DNA from: Bacillota bacterium
Lineage (GTDB): Bacteria; Bacillota; Clostridia; Christensenellales; SZUA-584
DNA: 64,000 nucleotides
Direction: 5' to 3'
NCBI GenBank assembly: GCA_023415795.1
Contig: JAEZJG010000024.1
Location: 44,293 to 108,292, forward strand
Part shown: positions 50,467 to 59,889 of the stretch, one piece after another
How the letters are laid out: each line of letters starts with the position of its first letter
How positions within the stretch are numbered: the first letter of the stretch is position 1
Notes under the pieces: model-generated
Told to the model about the DNA's origin: nothing
What the model saw: only the letters and a program-made list of their open reading frames with translations
Databases searched by the model: none
Position numbers and translations under genes: made by a program

Positions 50467-50492
50467 TTCCCGGACGCCGAGCCGTCCGGGAA
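50467..50492. repeat. Perfect hairpin after mmsB
   Basis: TTCCCGGACG-CCGAGC-CGTCCGGGAA is a 10-bp perfect stem. No T-run follows on the plus strand, so it may stabilise the mmsAB message or be a weak terminator. Confidence 0.5.
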
Positions 50493-50563
50493 AACAACAG
50501 CCTGGGGTTTTGCGGCAGCCTGTCGCGAAAGCCTTCAGGCTTGTTGTGTGAAAGGAGATATGT

Positions 50564-50592
50564 TTGTTGGTTGTAAGTTGGTGTGCTATAAT
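50564..50592 (+). promoter_or_regulatory. Probable promoter of the three-component sensor operon
   Basis: TTGTTG at 50564-50569, a 17-base spacer and TATAAT at 50587-50592, 31 bases before the ATG at 50623. It also argues against the upstream in-frame start at 50548. Confidence 0.6.
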
Positions 50593-50622
50593 GGACTCAT
50601 CGTCGTGGTGGGAGGTCAATCA

Positions 50623-51177
50623 ATGAAGGTAAAGGCAAGGATGGATCAAAAAAAGGGCCAAATGACGGCGGAATATCATGTGGTGATTGATAAGCACCAA
50701 TTTCGTTTGAGCCTGCTAAAAAGGGTGTTGGCTGGTGTTCCGGGCGAAAAGGTGCTGATGGTGGACACCAATCAACGCGTTGCAGCTGTCTCCGCGGACG
50801 ACGTTGTTGAAGCGTTGCCGCGTGCGGGCTATGGTGTTCTGGTGTTGCCGGTGGCGGCCAATCCGCAGACTATTTTCGGATTCAGCTACTCAAAAAAGAA
50901 CAAGCTGACAGAGCAGCTGATACTGGTTAGCCTGGCTGACGGCGATGTGCCGGACGACAATATATTGTCGCTGCTGCTGGCTTATGACATTGCGGTGGGC
51001 ATTGAGCCAAGCAAAACGCTGCAGGAGCTGGGCAACATGCTGTGTGTTGGCTCACCTTTGTTTGGCTCGGGGCTTTTCAAGCAGGATGTGTACGATTCCA
51101 TTGTATGCGGGACCGTGCGCAGCTCCTTTGATATCAGCTCGTACATTAAGGAAACAACGGATGAAATGGGTATATAA
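50623..51177 (+). CDS. Uncharacterised soluble protein, first gene of the sensor operon
   Basis: I do not recognise the family. The 184 residues have no signal or membrane helix; alternating strands and helices (VLMVDTNQRVAAV, YGVLVLPVAANPQTIFGF, LILVSLADGDVPDDNILSLLLAYDIAVGIEP) suggest an alpha/beta sandwich. GGGAGG lies 7 bases before the ATG at 50623. The next gene starts inside its last 17 bases, so the two are tightly coupled, which ties it to sugar sensing. Confidence 0.75.
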   Translation: MKVKARMDQKKGQMTAEYHVVIDKHQFRLSLLKRVLAGVPGEKVLMVDTNQRVAAVSADDVVEALPRAGYGVLVLPVAANPQTIFGFSYSKKNKLTEQLILVSLADGDVPDDNILSLLLAYDIAVGIEPSKTLQELGNMLCVGSPLFGSGLFKQDVYDSIVCGTVRSSFDISSYIKETTDEMGI

Positions 51178-52165
51178 GATCACATTTGGTCTGCTGCTGG
51201 TCATAATTATTGCTTCCGCTGTGGGGTCGCTGTATTATTTCACCAGCCTCAACGACAACTACGCGCAAGAATCCACCTACGTGATGCGTGACGATACGCC
51301 GCGTTATCACTTCTCACTTATCATGAACTCGGATGATGATGTCTATTGGCAGGATTTCAAAAAGGGCGCTTTTGAAGCCGGCAAAGCATTTGATGCTGCT
51401 ATTGAGTTTAATCCTGTCTCCGAGCCGGATCGTAATAATCAAATTGTTGAATATATCAATATTGCAAGCCAATCGCAACTGGACGGTATCATTGTAGCCG
51501 GGAAAAATACCGAGGAGTATCGCAACGCTATCAACGGTGCGACAGCACAGGGTATCAATATCGTAGTGGGTGAATTTGAGGCAATCAACTCCGACCGGCT
51601 TTCATATGTGGGCACCAACTACTATGAATATGGTGTGGAAGCGGCTCGGCTGATTGCGGAGGCGGGCGGTGCGGACAAGCCGGTTGCGGTGATACTCTCC
51701 AGCGAGGATGACGACAACAAGGATATGATATCCACGTCGCAAAACGATATCATGATGAACGGTATGAACAGCGTACTCATCAACATTGTGAGCTTGCTTT
51801 ACCGCAGCAACGATCTGCTGGGCGCGGAGGATTTAATACGTTCCATACTGACAGAGCATCCGGAAATCAATGTTCTGCTTTGCACAAATTCCAAGGATAC
51901 AGTGGCAGCAGCACATGTTATCATTGAGCGTAATCTCGTAGGCAAGGTGAAAATAGTGGGAACGGATATCAACGACGAAATTGCAAGTTATATCGAAAAG
52001 GGTGTTATTGAGGGGACGGTGGATCGCAATGGTTATGAGGCAGGTTATCAAAGTGTACAAACGCTTTGTGAGAGTATGGGCGCCACATTTAAATCCAGCT
52101 ATGTAGATGTCAACACGAAGGGATACACCATTGTGAACATTTCGGCTTACGAGAAGCATAGATGA
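51161..52165 (+). CDS. Membrane-anchored sugar-binding sensor subunit (XylFII-like)
   Basis: A 334-residue protein: one N-terminal membrane helix (about 6-28, ITFGLLLVIIIASAVGSLYYF) without lipobox, then a type I periplasmic-binding domain (SLIMNSDDDVYWQDFKKGAFEAGKAF, SQLDGIIVAGKNTEEYRNAI, VGTNYYEYGVEAARLIAE, KVKIVGTDINDEIASYIEKG). Its position directly before a YesM-type kinase and YesN regulator matches the XylFII-LytS-YesN system of Clostridium beijerinckii, in which an anchored binding protein senses D-xylose and activates the kinase. The start overlaps the preceding gene by 17 bases; the stop overlaps the kinase start (ATGA). Confidence 0.85.
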   Translation: MKWVYKITFGLLLVIIIASAVGSLYYFTSLNDNYAQESTYVMRDDTPRYHFSLIMNSDDDVYWQDFKKGAFEAGKAFDAAIEFNPVSEPDRNNQIVEYINIASQSQLDGIIVAGKNTEEYRNAINGATAQGINIVVGEFEAINSDRLSYVGTNYYEYGVEAARLIAEAGGADKPVAVILSSEDDDNKDMISTSQNDIMMNGMNSVLINIVSLLYRSNDLLGAEDLIRSILTEHPEINVLLCTNSKDTVAAAHVIIERNLVGKVKIVGTDINDEIASYIEKGVIEGTVDRNGYEAGYQSVQTLCESMGATFKSSYVDVNTKGYTIVNISAYEKHR

Positions 52166-53703
52166 TGAAGAAAAGCGAACGCCGCCGGACGCTGTTCCGG
52201 AGCATCAAAACAAGAATAACAACTGTATTCGTGTTCACCACAATACTGATGAGCCTGACGAGCATATTCATACTCATCACTTCGCGAAACCTGATTGAGA
52301 AGATGGACGATATGTTCTCTGCCAACGTGCAGATAGAGGAGTTCATGAATGATATGGATCAACTCGATACGTATCTGACCAACTATCTGATGACGGACAA
52401 CTCGGACAGCTTGCTGAACTATTATCGCCAGCGTGACGCTTTTCGTGATCGGGCGCAGAGCATGTTTGATGCGTCACATGGCGTTTACAGCGAAGACGAC
52501 CTGATCTATAAGGATATCGTGTTCATGGTCGACTCGTATTTCAAGCAGACGGACGCTGCGGTGGAAGCCAAACGCTTTAGCGACGCGGATGAATACATTG
52601 CGCGGTATGCGCAGGCTAACCAGATTGCGTCATACATCACAACGTATGCTGACAGGCTCAATTTATCAAAGGTAAGTGTCAATACGGCGCAATACATCGG
52701 TATGTCGGAGGATCTGACCAAGATGAGCTTCACCAATATTGTGCTGATTCTCTCAGTGGTGGGGCTGAACATACTGGTCATTTCCAACCTGACCTACAAC
52801 ATGACGGGTCCCATCGAGAAGCTGGCACATTCGGCGCAGGCCATTTCGCGCGGCAACTTCAATGCGGAGGACATCATCGTCAATTCGGAGGATGAGCTGG
52901 CCGTGATGGCAAATGCGTTTAATGGTATGAAGCACAGTATACGGGATTATATCTCTGCGCTGCACGACAAGGCTGACACGGAGTCTCAGCTGCTGGAGCA
53001 ACAGATCGAAAACCTTAAGATTCAATCGCTGCTGGTGGATGCGGAAATTAAGGCACTCCAAATGCAGATAAACCCGCACTTTCTTTTCAACACGCTGAAC
53101 GCGGGCGTGCAGCTGGCGATGCTGGAGGGGGCAGAGCGTACATCTGGATTTCTGGAAGACATTTCACGTATTTTCCGCTATAATGTAAAGAGTATATCGC
53201 GAAAGGTGAAGATCAAAGAGGAAATTGACACGGTTCGCGCTTACGGCAACCTGTTTCATGTGCGCTTCGGCGATATCATACAATTCTCGTACAACATCGA
53301 TTGCAGTCTGCTCGATATAGATGTGCCTCCGCTTATCATACAGCCTATGGTAGAGAATGCCGCGATACACGGCGTGGGAAATTTGGAGGAGGGCGGCGAG
53401 ATCTCCATATCGCTTGAACAGGGACCGCCCGGTTGGGCATACGTGACGATAGAGGATAATGGCGTGGGTATGAATGAGGAAACCCGGCTGAAAATTTTGC
53501 GCGGGCACACGTTTGAGAGCGAAAAGACGGGGCATACCACAGGCATTGGTGTACATAACGTCGTCCAGCGGCTAAGGCTTTTCTTCGGTGAGCAGGATGT
53601 GTTTGACATCTCTAGCCAGCCCGGCATAGGTACATGTGTCACATTGAAGCTGCCCTGGGACGGCACACTGGCGCAACCTACCGACGACGATCAGAATCGT
53701 TAA
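52162..53703 (+). CDS. YesM/LytS-type sensor histidine kinase
   Basis: A 513-residue membrane kinase. Helices at about 17-38 and 192-212 bracket an extracytoplasmic helical sensor of 150 residues; then come a HAMP domain (about 213-268), a coiled coil, the His_kinase domain with the phosphorylated His in INPHFLFNTLNAG near 305, and a HATPase domain with VENAAIHG, DNGVGM and GIGVHNVVQRL. It should phosphorylate the downstream YesN-type regulator, probably in response to the anchored binding protein. Its start overlaps that gene by four bases. Confidence 0.92.
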   Translation: MMKKSERRRTLFRSIKTRITTVFVFTTILMSLTSIFILITSRNLIEKMDDMFSANVQIEEFMNDMDQLDTYLTNYLMTDNSDSLLNYYRQRDAFRDRAQSMFDASHGVYSEDDLIYKDIVFMVDSYFKQTDAAVEAKRFSDADEYIARYAQANQIASYITTYADRLNLSKVSVNTAQYIGMSEDLTKMSFTNIVLILSVVGLNILVISNLTYNMTGPIEKLAHSAQAISRGNFNAEDIIVNSEDELAVMANAFNGMKHSIRDYISALHDKADTESQLLEQQIENLKIQSLLVDAEIKALQMQINPHFLFNTLNAGVQLAMLEGAERTSGFLEDISRIFRYNVKSISRKVKIKEEIDTVRAYGNLFHVRFGDIIQFSYNIDCSLLDIDVPPLIIQPMVENAAIHGVGNLEEGGEISISLEQGPPGWAYVTIEDNGVGMNEETRLKILRGHTFESEKTGHTTGIGVHNVVQRLRLFFGEQDVFDISSQPGIGTCVTLKLPWDGTLAQPTDDDQNR

Positions 53704-53767
53704 ATAGATACGGGGCAGGGTAAGATCCCGTTGGCAAACGAAGTTTGACAGGCTGCAAGGAGGCTAT

Positions 53768-55342
53768 ATGTACAGTTTGATGGTATGTGACGATGAACAG
53801 ATCGTCATCGAATCGGTCAAACACATCGTTGAAAATGAATTCTCCAACATACAGGTGACGATGTCGGCGCGTTCGGGCCGCGAGGCTATTGAGAAGGTAC
53901 GCCAGCAGCGGCCGGATATCATACTCACCGATATTCGCATGCCGGGTATTAACGGTCTTGAAGCGGTCAAGGAAATCAAGAAGATACACAACAACATCAA
54001 GTTCGTCATCGTCTCGGTGTACGAATACTTTGAATTTGCGCAGCAGGCGGTGGAACTGGGCGCTTGCGAATATCTCACCAAGCCGGTGAATCGTGCGCGG
54101 CTGGTGGAGACGCTGGAACGCATCGTTCGGGAGCTGGACGAGGAGCGCCGCAAATATGATCAGGAGCTGGAGACGCGCGAAAAGCTGGACAAGATGCTCT
54201 CAGTGCTGGAGAACGGCTTTATCTATTCGCTGATGCTGTCGCAGCAGGCAGACATCGGGCATTACAAGGAGCTGTTCGACATCCGCACCGACGCAGGCTA
54301 TATATTTATATTAACGTTTGGCTCTAAGGCGCATGGCAGCGGCGGTGTGCTGGGAGACAGTGTACAAAACCAAAAGTTCTACACATTTTTCCGCGACAGC
54401 TTGAAACATAAGAGCAAATGCATCGTGGGTCCGGTGATGCTGGATCGCGTGGTGGTGTACGTGGCACAGAGCATAGAGGACGACTATCAGCAGCGTGTGC
54501 AGGCAGTCAGCTTCCTTGAGGAGATCATCGTGCGTCTGGAATACAAATACGAGCTGGACTTCAAGGTGGGCATCGGACGGGTGCGTGGCGACCGAGACAT
54601 CATGATATCGTATCAGGAGGCGCAGCGTGCGCTCAACCATGCCGAGGGTGAAAAAATCATCCATATTGACGATGCTGCTCCGTTCAGTGCGAATTCGGGA
54701 GCAGAGCTTGCGCCCGAAGAAAACCGGCTTTTCAAGGCGCTGGAGAAGGGCGATGCGCCCGCCTGCATCAGTATACTGACAGGCATGTTCGGACGCTGTG
54801 AAAATATGATGGAGAAGGAGGGCGTTCGCAATCGCCTGATAGAGGTGGTGGTGGTGGCGCACCGGCTGGCGATTGAGAACGGCGCTGAGGACGATGCGTC
54901 CAGCGGATATTCAAGCTATCTGACGCAGCTGCTGGCTTGCACCACACAGCAGGAGTTTGAGCAGACGATGATTGATAAGATCGGCGCGATTGCCCGCAGC
55001 ATCAGCCGATCCAAGCAAAAGACAATCGGCATCATTGTGGACAAGGCGAACAGAATCATCACTGAGCGCTTCCGTGAGGATCTAACGCTCGATGAGATAT
55101 CCAAGGAACTCTACATCAGCCCGCAGTATTTCTGCCGGCTGTACAAACAGGAAATGGGCGTAAACTTCATCGAGAAACTGACATCCGTGCGCATAGAAAA
55201 CGCAAAACGCCTGATGGAAAGAGGTGAGTTTTCCATCAAAGAAATCTGCTACATGTCGGGTTATAGTGACCCCAACTATTTCAGCAGGCTCTTTAAAAAA
55301 TTTGAAGGTGTATCCCCGTCGGCCTACCAAAAGAAAAATTAA
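53768..55342 (+). CDS. YesN-type response regulator with AraC DNA-binding domain
   Basis: A 524-residue regulator. The receiver domain (1-120) has acidic pair DDE near residue 8-10, the phosphoacceptor Asp 54 in ILTDIRMPG and Lys in YLTKPVN. A long middle region (150-400) is typical of YesN proteins. The C-terminal AraC HTH pair (about 425-524: LTLDEISKELYISPQYFCRLYKQEMG and FSIKEICYMSGYSDPNYFSRLFKKF) binds DNA. AGGAGG lies 5 bases before the ATG. Targets are probably the chvE-mms genes; the inverted repeat at 46091 is a candidate site. Confidence 0.94.
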   Translation: MYSLMVCDDEQIVIESVKHIVENEFSNIQVTMSARSGREAIEKVRQQRPDIILTDIRMPGINGLEAVKEIKKIHNNIKFVIVSVYEYFEFAQQAVELGACEYLTKPVNRARLVETLERIVRELDEERRKYDQELETREKLDKMLSVLENGFIYSLMLSQQADIGHYKELFDIRTDAGYIFILTFGSKAHGSGGVLGDSVQNQKFYTFFRDSLKHKSKCIVGPVMLDRVVVYVAQSIEDDYQQRVQAVSFLEEIIVRLEYKYELDFKVGIGRVRGDRDIMISYQEAQRALNHAEGEKIIHIDDAAPFSANSGAELAPEENRLFKALEKGDAPACISILTGMFGRCENMMEKEGVRNRLIEVVVVAHRLAIENGAEDDASSGYSSYLTQLLACTTQQEFEQTMIDKIGAIARSISRSKQKTIGIIVDKANRIITERFREDLTLDEISKELYISPQYFCRLYKQEMGVNFIEKLTSVRIENAKRLMERGEFSIKEICYMSGYSDPNYFSRLFKKFEGVSPSAYQKKN

Positions 55343-55360
55343 GGACTAACGGAGGTTTCA

Positions 55361-56401
55361 ATGAAGCAACTCGCGATAATCCTATTGGCAGCGGTTTTGA
55401 TACTGCCTGCCGGCTGCAAGGCAGAACAGGTATACAAAAACGACGACGGCAAAACGACAATTGGCTTTATATCCGAATCCATGACGGTGGAGCGGTGGCT
55501 GCGTGACCGCGACATATTTGTGGCCAAGTGTGAAGAACTGGGTGCTGAGGTGATTGTCCAGAACGCCTACGAGGACAGCACACGTCAAAAGGAAATCGGA
55601 ATGGACTTGGTGGACAGAGGCGTGGATGTGCTGGTCATCGTTCCTTACGACAAGGACACGCTGGGCGATCTCATCAAGTATGCGCATGCCAACAACGTAA
55701 AGGTGATTGCGTATGACCGGCTTATCACAAACGCAGATACCGATCTTTACATCTCGTTCGATAACTATAAGGTGGGCAGCCTGATGGCTTCCGCTGCGAC
55801 GAAGGCAGTTCCCAAGGGCAACTATCTGATACTGAACGGACCCGCGACTGACAACAACTGCTTCATGATTAACAACGGCTACAAGGATGTGCTGCAGCCG
55901 CTAGTGGACAAAGGCGCGGTACACATCGTGGGTGAAACGTGGATTGAGGCGTGGCGCGACGAAGCCGCTTATGCGTTTGTGGACGACCTGCTGACCCGCG
56001 GCGTTAAGATTGACGCGATACTTGCGGGCGACGATCGATTGGCCGAGGGCGCGGTGAACGCCTTGAGCGAGAGCCGTTTGGCCGGGTCGGTGTATGTGAC
56101 CGGACAAGATGCGGAGTTGGCCGCCTGTCAGCGCATAGTGGAGGGTACGCAGCACATGACGGTCTACAAACCCATCCGGCAGCTGGCGGAGGGCGCGGCG
56201 CAGATTGCGGTAATGATGGCCGAGGGTAAGGACATCGGCAGCACGCAGACTATCAACGACGGCACCTACGACATTTCCTATATCGTATACGAGCCGCTTA
56301 TGCTGACTAAAGACAACATGGATAAGGTGATAAAGGACGGCTTCTACACCGTGGAACAGGTATATATGAATGTACCGCAGAGCCAGTGGCCGCAATTTTA
56401 A
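55361..56401 (+). CDS. XylF-like sugar-binding lipoprotein
   Basis: A 346-residue lipoprotein: signal peptide with lipobox LPAGC (Cys 19), then a type I binding fold close to D-xylose-binding XylF (ERWLRDRDIFVAKCEELGAEV, VIAYDRLITNADTDLYISFDN, GQDAELAACQRIVEGTQHMTVYKP). It is the second sugar-binding protein of the locus and has no permease genes of its own, so it either serves MmsAB with another specificity or acts in sensing. CGGAGG lies 7 bases before the ATG, 18 bases after the regulator. A terminator ends the operon. Confidence 0.92.
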   Translation: MKQLAIILLAAVLILPAGCKAEQVYKNDDGKTTIGFISESMTVERWLRDRDIFVAKCEELGAEVIVQNAYEDSTRQKEIGMDLVDRGVDVLVIVPYDKDTLGDLIKYAHANNVKVIAYDRLITNADTDLYISFDNYKVGSLMASAATKAVPKGNYLILNGPATDNNCFMINNGYKDVLQPLVDKGAVHIVGETWIEAWRDEAAYAFVDDLLTRGVKIDAILAGDDRLAEGAVNALSESRLAGSVYVTGQDAELAACQRIVEGTQHMTVYKPIRQLAEGAAQIAVMMAEGKDIGSTQTINDGTYDISYIVYEPLMLTKDNMDKVIKDGFYTVEQVYMNVPQSQWPQF

Positions 56402-56436
56402 CCATGGTCGATAAAAGGCATTAAACAAGTGAAGAT

Positions 56437-56477
56437 ATCCCCGCGTGTATGTATGATATACAGCGGGGATTTATTTT
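56437..56477 (+). terminator. Intrinsic terminator of the sensor operon
   Basis: ATCCCCGC pairs with GCGGGGAT around an 18-base loop that can itself pair (TGTAT/ATACA), followed by TTATTTT. Confidence 0.8.
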
Positions 56478-56553
56478 GCCAAGGTTATGTCTGAATACTG
56501 CCACTTTGTGCTATAATTATTTTATGAATTTTTAATAAGGGAAAGGCAACCAG

Positions 56554-57747
56554 GTGCGCTATCAAAACAAAAGTCAAAGCCGAAAAATGAAACTGCTTAT
56601 AACAATTTTGGCTGTCCTTGGGGGCACAGCGATCGTTCTGCTGGGCGTATTCGTGTACCGTACGGTCATAAATCCCAGTACGGCCTTCACGTTGCCTCCG
56701 TCCGCCGCGTCGCAGCAGCCGGGTACAGACAATGAAGAGGCAACGACACCGCAGCCGGATATGGACTTCATGCAAGGACGGGTCAATATACTCGTGATGG
56801 GCATGGACTCCAACGAGGAGCGGCTGGAGAGTGACAGAGAAGACTTTCGAACGGATACCATGCTGTTGGTGACGATTGACTTTAATACGGGCAAGGTGGA
56901 TATGATTACGACACCGCGCGACAGTTATGTAAACGTCACCAAAGCAACGGGTGAGCTGTATAAGGTGAATGCGGCAGCGTATTTCGGCGGCGGTTTGAGC
57001 GACAGCGGCTTTCGAAATGCCTGCGATACCATCAGCGGCGTGTACGGCGGAATCCCCGTGCCATACTATGTGGGTGTTAACATGGATGGGCTTACGGCGC
57101 TGGTGGATGCTATGGGCGGCGTAGACTACGATATGGATATCGATTTTACGGGAGAGAAGGGACAGGTTTACAAAAAGGGTATGCAGCACCTGGACAGTGC
57201 CGGTGTGCTGGATTATCTGCGGGTTCGCAAGGGCTATGGCACTGATATTGACCGGCAGCAGCGTCAGCGCAAAATGCTGCTGTCGATATTTAAGCAGCTG
57301 GCAGATACGGGACAGATTAAGAACCTGCCGCAGATATACAACTCGCTAAAAGATATGGTGTATACTAATCTGTCGTTTGAGCAGATATGCGCGCTGGCGG
57401 TGTTCGGTGCGGGCTTTGATGGCTGGGATGATATCGGTCAGCACACGCTGCCCGGCGAATACCATACGGCCTATGGCGTTTATTTCTATCTGCTGGATCA
57501 GCAGGGCAAGGCCGATTTGGTGAAGGAGGTGTTTGGTATTGATATTGGGATTGACGAAAAGCATGATATAAACTATGTACTGGGGCGTGATGTGGATGCC
57601 AAGCCTGAGAAAACACACAAGCCCAAGGCGGAGCAAGAGCCGGGTGTGCTGCCGGACGACGATGAGGACAGCCTGTCTCCCAGCCCTGACACATCGCCGA
57701 AAACCAGCGACGTGCCAGTGGAAGATGCCGCAACGCCTGAATCGTAA
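56554..57747 (+). CDS. LytR-CpsA-Psr (LCP) family cell-wall glycopolymer ligase
   Basis: A 397-residue protein with one N-terminal membrane helix (about 13-34) and an external LCP domain (75-235): NILVMGMDSNE, FRTDTMLLVTIDF with the Arg and Asp residues of the pyrophosphate site, ITTPRDSYV, and LDYLRVRKGYGTDIDRQQRQRKML. The tail (345-397) is Lys/Pro/Ser-rich and disordered. LCP enzymes attach teichoic acids or capsule to peptidoglycan. The GTG start at 56554 follows AAAGG. It may act on glycans begun by the WecA/TagO-like enzyme at the left edge. Confidence 0.93.
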   Translation: MRYQNKSQSRKMKLLITILAVLGGTAIVLLGVFVYRTVINPSTAFTLPPSAASQQPGTDNEEATTPQPDMDFMQGRVNILVMGMDSNEERLESDREDFRTDTMLLVTIDFNTGKVDMITTPRDSYVNVTKATGELYKVNAAAYFGGGLSDSGFRNACDTISGVYGGIPVPYYVGVNMDGLTALVDAMGGVDYDMDIDFTGEKGQVYKKGMQHLDSAGVLDYLRVRKGYGTDIDRQQRQRKMLLSIFKQLADTGQIKNLPQIYNSLKDMVYTNLSFEQICALAVFGAGFDGWDDIGQHTLPGEYHTAYGVYFYLLDQQGKADLVKEVFGIDIGIDEKHDINYVLGRDVDAKPEKTHKPKAEQEPGVLPDDDEDSLSPSPDTSPKTSDVPVEDAATPES

Positions 57748-57841
57748 TAACGCACTGCGATCTATTTGACTGGACGTTGCCTAGCACTGCTCTATTGTGA
57801 TATTATGTTATGTCCGTCAATATGCATCCCGGAGTACAGAC

Positions 57842-58717
57842 ATGAATACGAAATACAAAGGACCGCTGCTGATCGCATTGACTGCCATCATGTGGAGCAG
57901 TGCGGGCGTAATGATAAAGCTGGTGCCGTGGGACGCGATGAGCATCGTGGGTCTGCGTTCCGCCTTTGCGGCAGTGGTCATGATGATATACATGCGTCGC
58001 CCGCGCATCACCTTTACAAAGCCGGTGGTGCTGGGCGGGGTGGCGTTGTCCGCCACGATGACCTTCTTCATACTGGCAAACAAGCTCACCACGGCGGCTA
58101 ATGCCATTGTTCTGCAATACACCCAACCGATATTTGTGATACTGATGTCGGCCATGGTGCTAAGGACGCGCCCCAAGGGCTTGGACATCGGCGCGGTTTG
58201 TATCGTGTTTGCGGGCATAACGCTGTTCTTTTTTGATCAACTGAAACCTGACGCGATGCTGGGTAACCTGATGGCGATCATCGCAGGCTTTTCGTTTGCC
58301 GTGGTGTTTATCGTCAATAAGCTGCCGGGCGCACAGCCGGAACAGTCCATTCTTCTGGCATATCTCATCAATACCGTGATGGGCATTCCGTTCATTATAA
58401 TGAACGTGACATGGGAAGCGGTGCCGTGGCTGGCGGTTGCGGGGATGGGCATACTGCAGCTGGGTATACCGTATCTGCTGTTCGGCATTGCGATACGCAT
58501 CACCTCGCCGGTGACGGCATCGTTGATCGCTGCGCTGGAGCCGCTGCTTAACCCCATCTGGGTGATGCTGGCGACAGGTGAGAAACCAGGTGCGTTTGCG
58601 GTTGCGGGCGGCGCTGTTGTGCTGGTCACTATCGTTGTTTATAACATTATTTCCATAAGGCGAAGCCGAGCCGAGGCGGCACTATTTGAGGTAAAACCAA
58701 CGGCAACGACCGTATAA
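57842..58717 (+). CDS. DMT superfamily transporter with two EamA domains
   Basis: A 291-residue protein with ten hydrophobic helices in two EamA repeats: LIALTAIMWSSAGVMIKL at the start and AIIAGFSFAVVFIVNKL at the start of the second half; the PLLNPIWVMLATGEKPG end of helix 9 is characteristic. It moves metabolites such as amino acids across the membrane; the substrate is unknown. GGAG lies 7 bases before the ATG at 57842. An in-frame ATG at 57797 lies in the presumed promoter. The aldolase gene follows 36 bases after the stop in the same direction. Confidence 0.9.
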   Translation: MNTKYKGPLLIALTAIMWSSAGVMIKLVPWDAMSIVGLRSAFAAVVMMIYMRRPRITFTKPVVLGGVALSATMTFFILANKLTTAANAIVLQYTQPIFVILMSAMVLRTRPKGLDIGAVCIVFAGITLFFFDQLKPDAMLGNLMAIIAGFSFAVVFIVNKLPGAQPEQSILLAYLINTVMGIPFIIMNVTWEAVPWLAVAGMGILQLGIPYLLFGIAIRITSPVTASLIAALEPLLNPIWVMLATGEKPGAFAVAGGAVVLVTIVVYNIISIRRSRAEAALFEVKPTATTV

Positions 58718-58753
58718 TAACGTTTCCATTATATTTATTTAGGGAGGGTATCC

Positions 58754-59659
58754 ATGATAAAAACGGGCGACATTGTACGTAAGGCGCTGGAAGCGGGTGT
58801 TGTTATTCCTGCTTTCAACGTGCCGCATTTGCCGATGGCCGAGGCTATCATACAGGCAGTGGCAGACGAGGACTCATTTGCGCTGGTGCAGGTGGCGCGG
58901 CTTGAGTGGGAGAAGTTTGGCTCCAAAAGCCTCAAGGCTGTTCGCGACGAATTCGTGAAATTCGACAATCCGAGCCATGTACGGCTGCATCTGGATCACG
59001 TGCCGGTTATCGATGAGGATCATCTGCTGGTGGATTACATTTCCATCATCAAGGAAGCCATCGATTTGGGCTATCAATCGGTGATGGTGGACGGTTCGCG
59101 GCTGGATCTGGACGGCAACATTGAAGCCACAGCCAAGGCGGCGCAGCTGGCGCACGCGGCGGGTATTGCCTGCGAGGCAGAGTTGGGCGCGGTGCTGGGG
59201 CACGAATCAGGACCGATGAAGCCCTACGAGGAGATATTCGCGTCTGGTGAGGGCTTCACACGCGTTGACGAAGCGAAACGCTTTGCCGCAGAATCGGGCT
59301 GCGACTGGCTTTCAGTTGCGGTAGGCAATATTCATGGTGCTATCTCAGGTGCCCTTAAGGATCAGAAGAAACCGGAAGCGCGACTGAACATTGAGCATGT
59401 GCAAAAGTTGCGTTCGGTGACGGGATTGCCGCTGGTGCTGCACGGCGGTTCGGGTATCAAACAGACGGATATACTGTCTGCTATCAAGCAAGGCATTGCC
59501 AAAATCAACGTGGGTACCGAACTCCGTCAGCCTTATGAATCCGTCATGAAGGAAACGGGGAATGTGATGAAGGCGCAGCATGCCTGCTATGAACGCACAC
59601 GCTGGGTACTGAGCGAGTTCTTCCAAATCACAGGCTCGCGCAAGATTGTCGCAGAGTAG
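58754..59659 (+). CDS. Class II (zinc) fructose-bisphosphate/ketose aldolase family
   Basis: A 301-residue TIM-barrel aldolase. HLDHV near residue 78-82 carries the zinc-binding His and catalytic Asp; GYQSVMVDGS, CEAELGAVLGHE, GNIHGAISG and LHGGSGI carry the further metal and phosphate ligands; KINVGTELR closes the barrel. It cleaves fructose 1,6-bisphosphate, tagatose 1,6-bisphosphate or a related ketose phosphate into two trioses. The spacing of motifs is that of the short FbaA/GatY/IolJ types, which cannot be separated by eye. GGAGGG lies 6 bases before the ATG. A terminator follows. Confidence 0.92.
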   Translation: MIKTGDIVRKALEAGVVIPAFNVPHLPMAEAIIQAVADEDSFALVQVARLEWEKFGSKSLKAVRDEFVKFDNPSHVRLHLDHVPVIDEDHLLVDYISIIKEAIDLGYQSVMVDGSRLDLDGNIEATAKAAQLAHAAGIACEAELGAVLGHESGPMKPYEEIFASGEGFTRVDEAKRFAAESGCDWLSVAVGNIHGAISGALKDQKKPEARLNIEHVQKLRSVTGLPLVLHGGSGIKQTDILSAIKQGIAKINVGTELRQPYESVMKETGNVMKAQHACYERTRWVLSEFFQITGSRKIVAE

Positions 59660-59685
59660 ATTTAGCATATAGGTTATACGTATAA

Positions 59686-59728
59686 CAACCGTCTGCCGGG
59701 ATTAAAACCGTCGGGCGGTTGCTTTTTT
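59686..59728 (+). terminator. Intrinsic terminator of the aldolase gene
   Basis: CAACCG (with inner GTC/GGC pairs) pairs with CGGTTG, followed by CTTTTTT. Confidence 0.72.
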
Positions 59729-59889
59729 AAGCAGAGGCCTCCAAGCTGCTGATAAGCAGCAGACTATGTTTGTAACCGAAAAGTTATCAAAAATTAACCC
59801 CGCACCAATTTCAAAGCTGATGCGTAGTATAGATTAGCTTTGCAAAAAGGCAGTCCACAAACAATACAATTTTATTAGGAGGCACTTAT

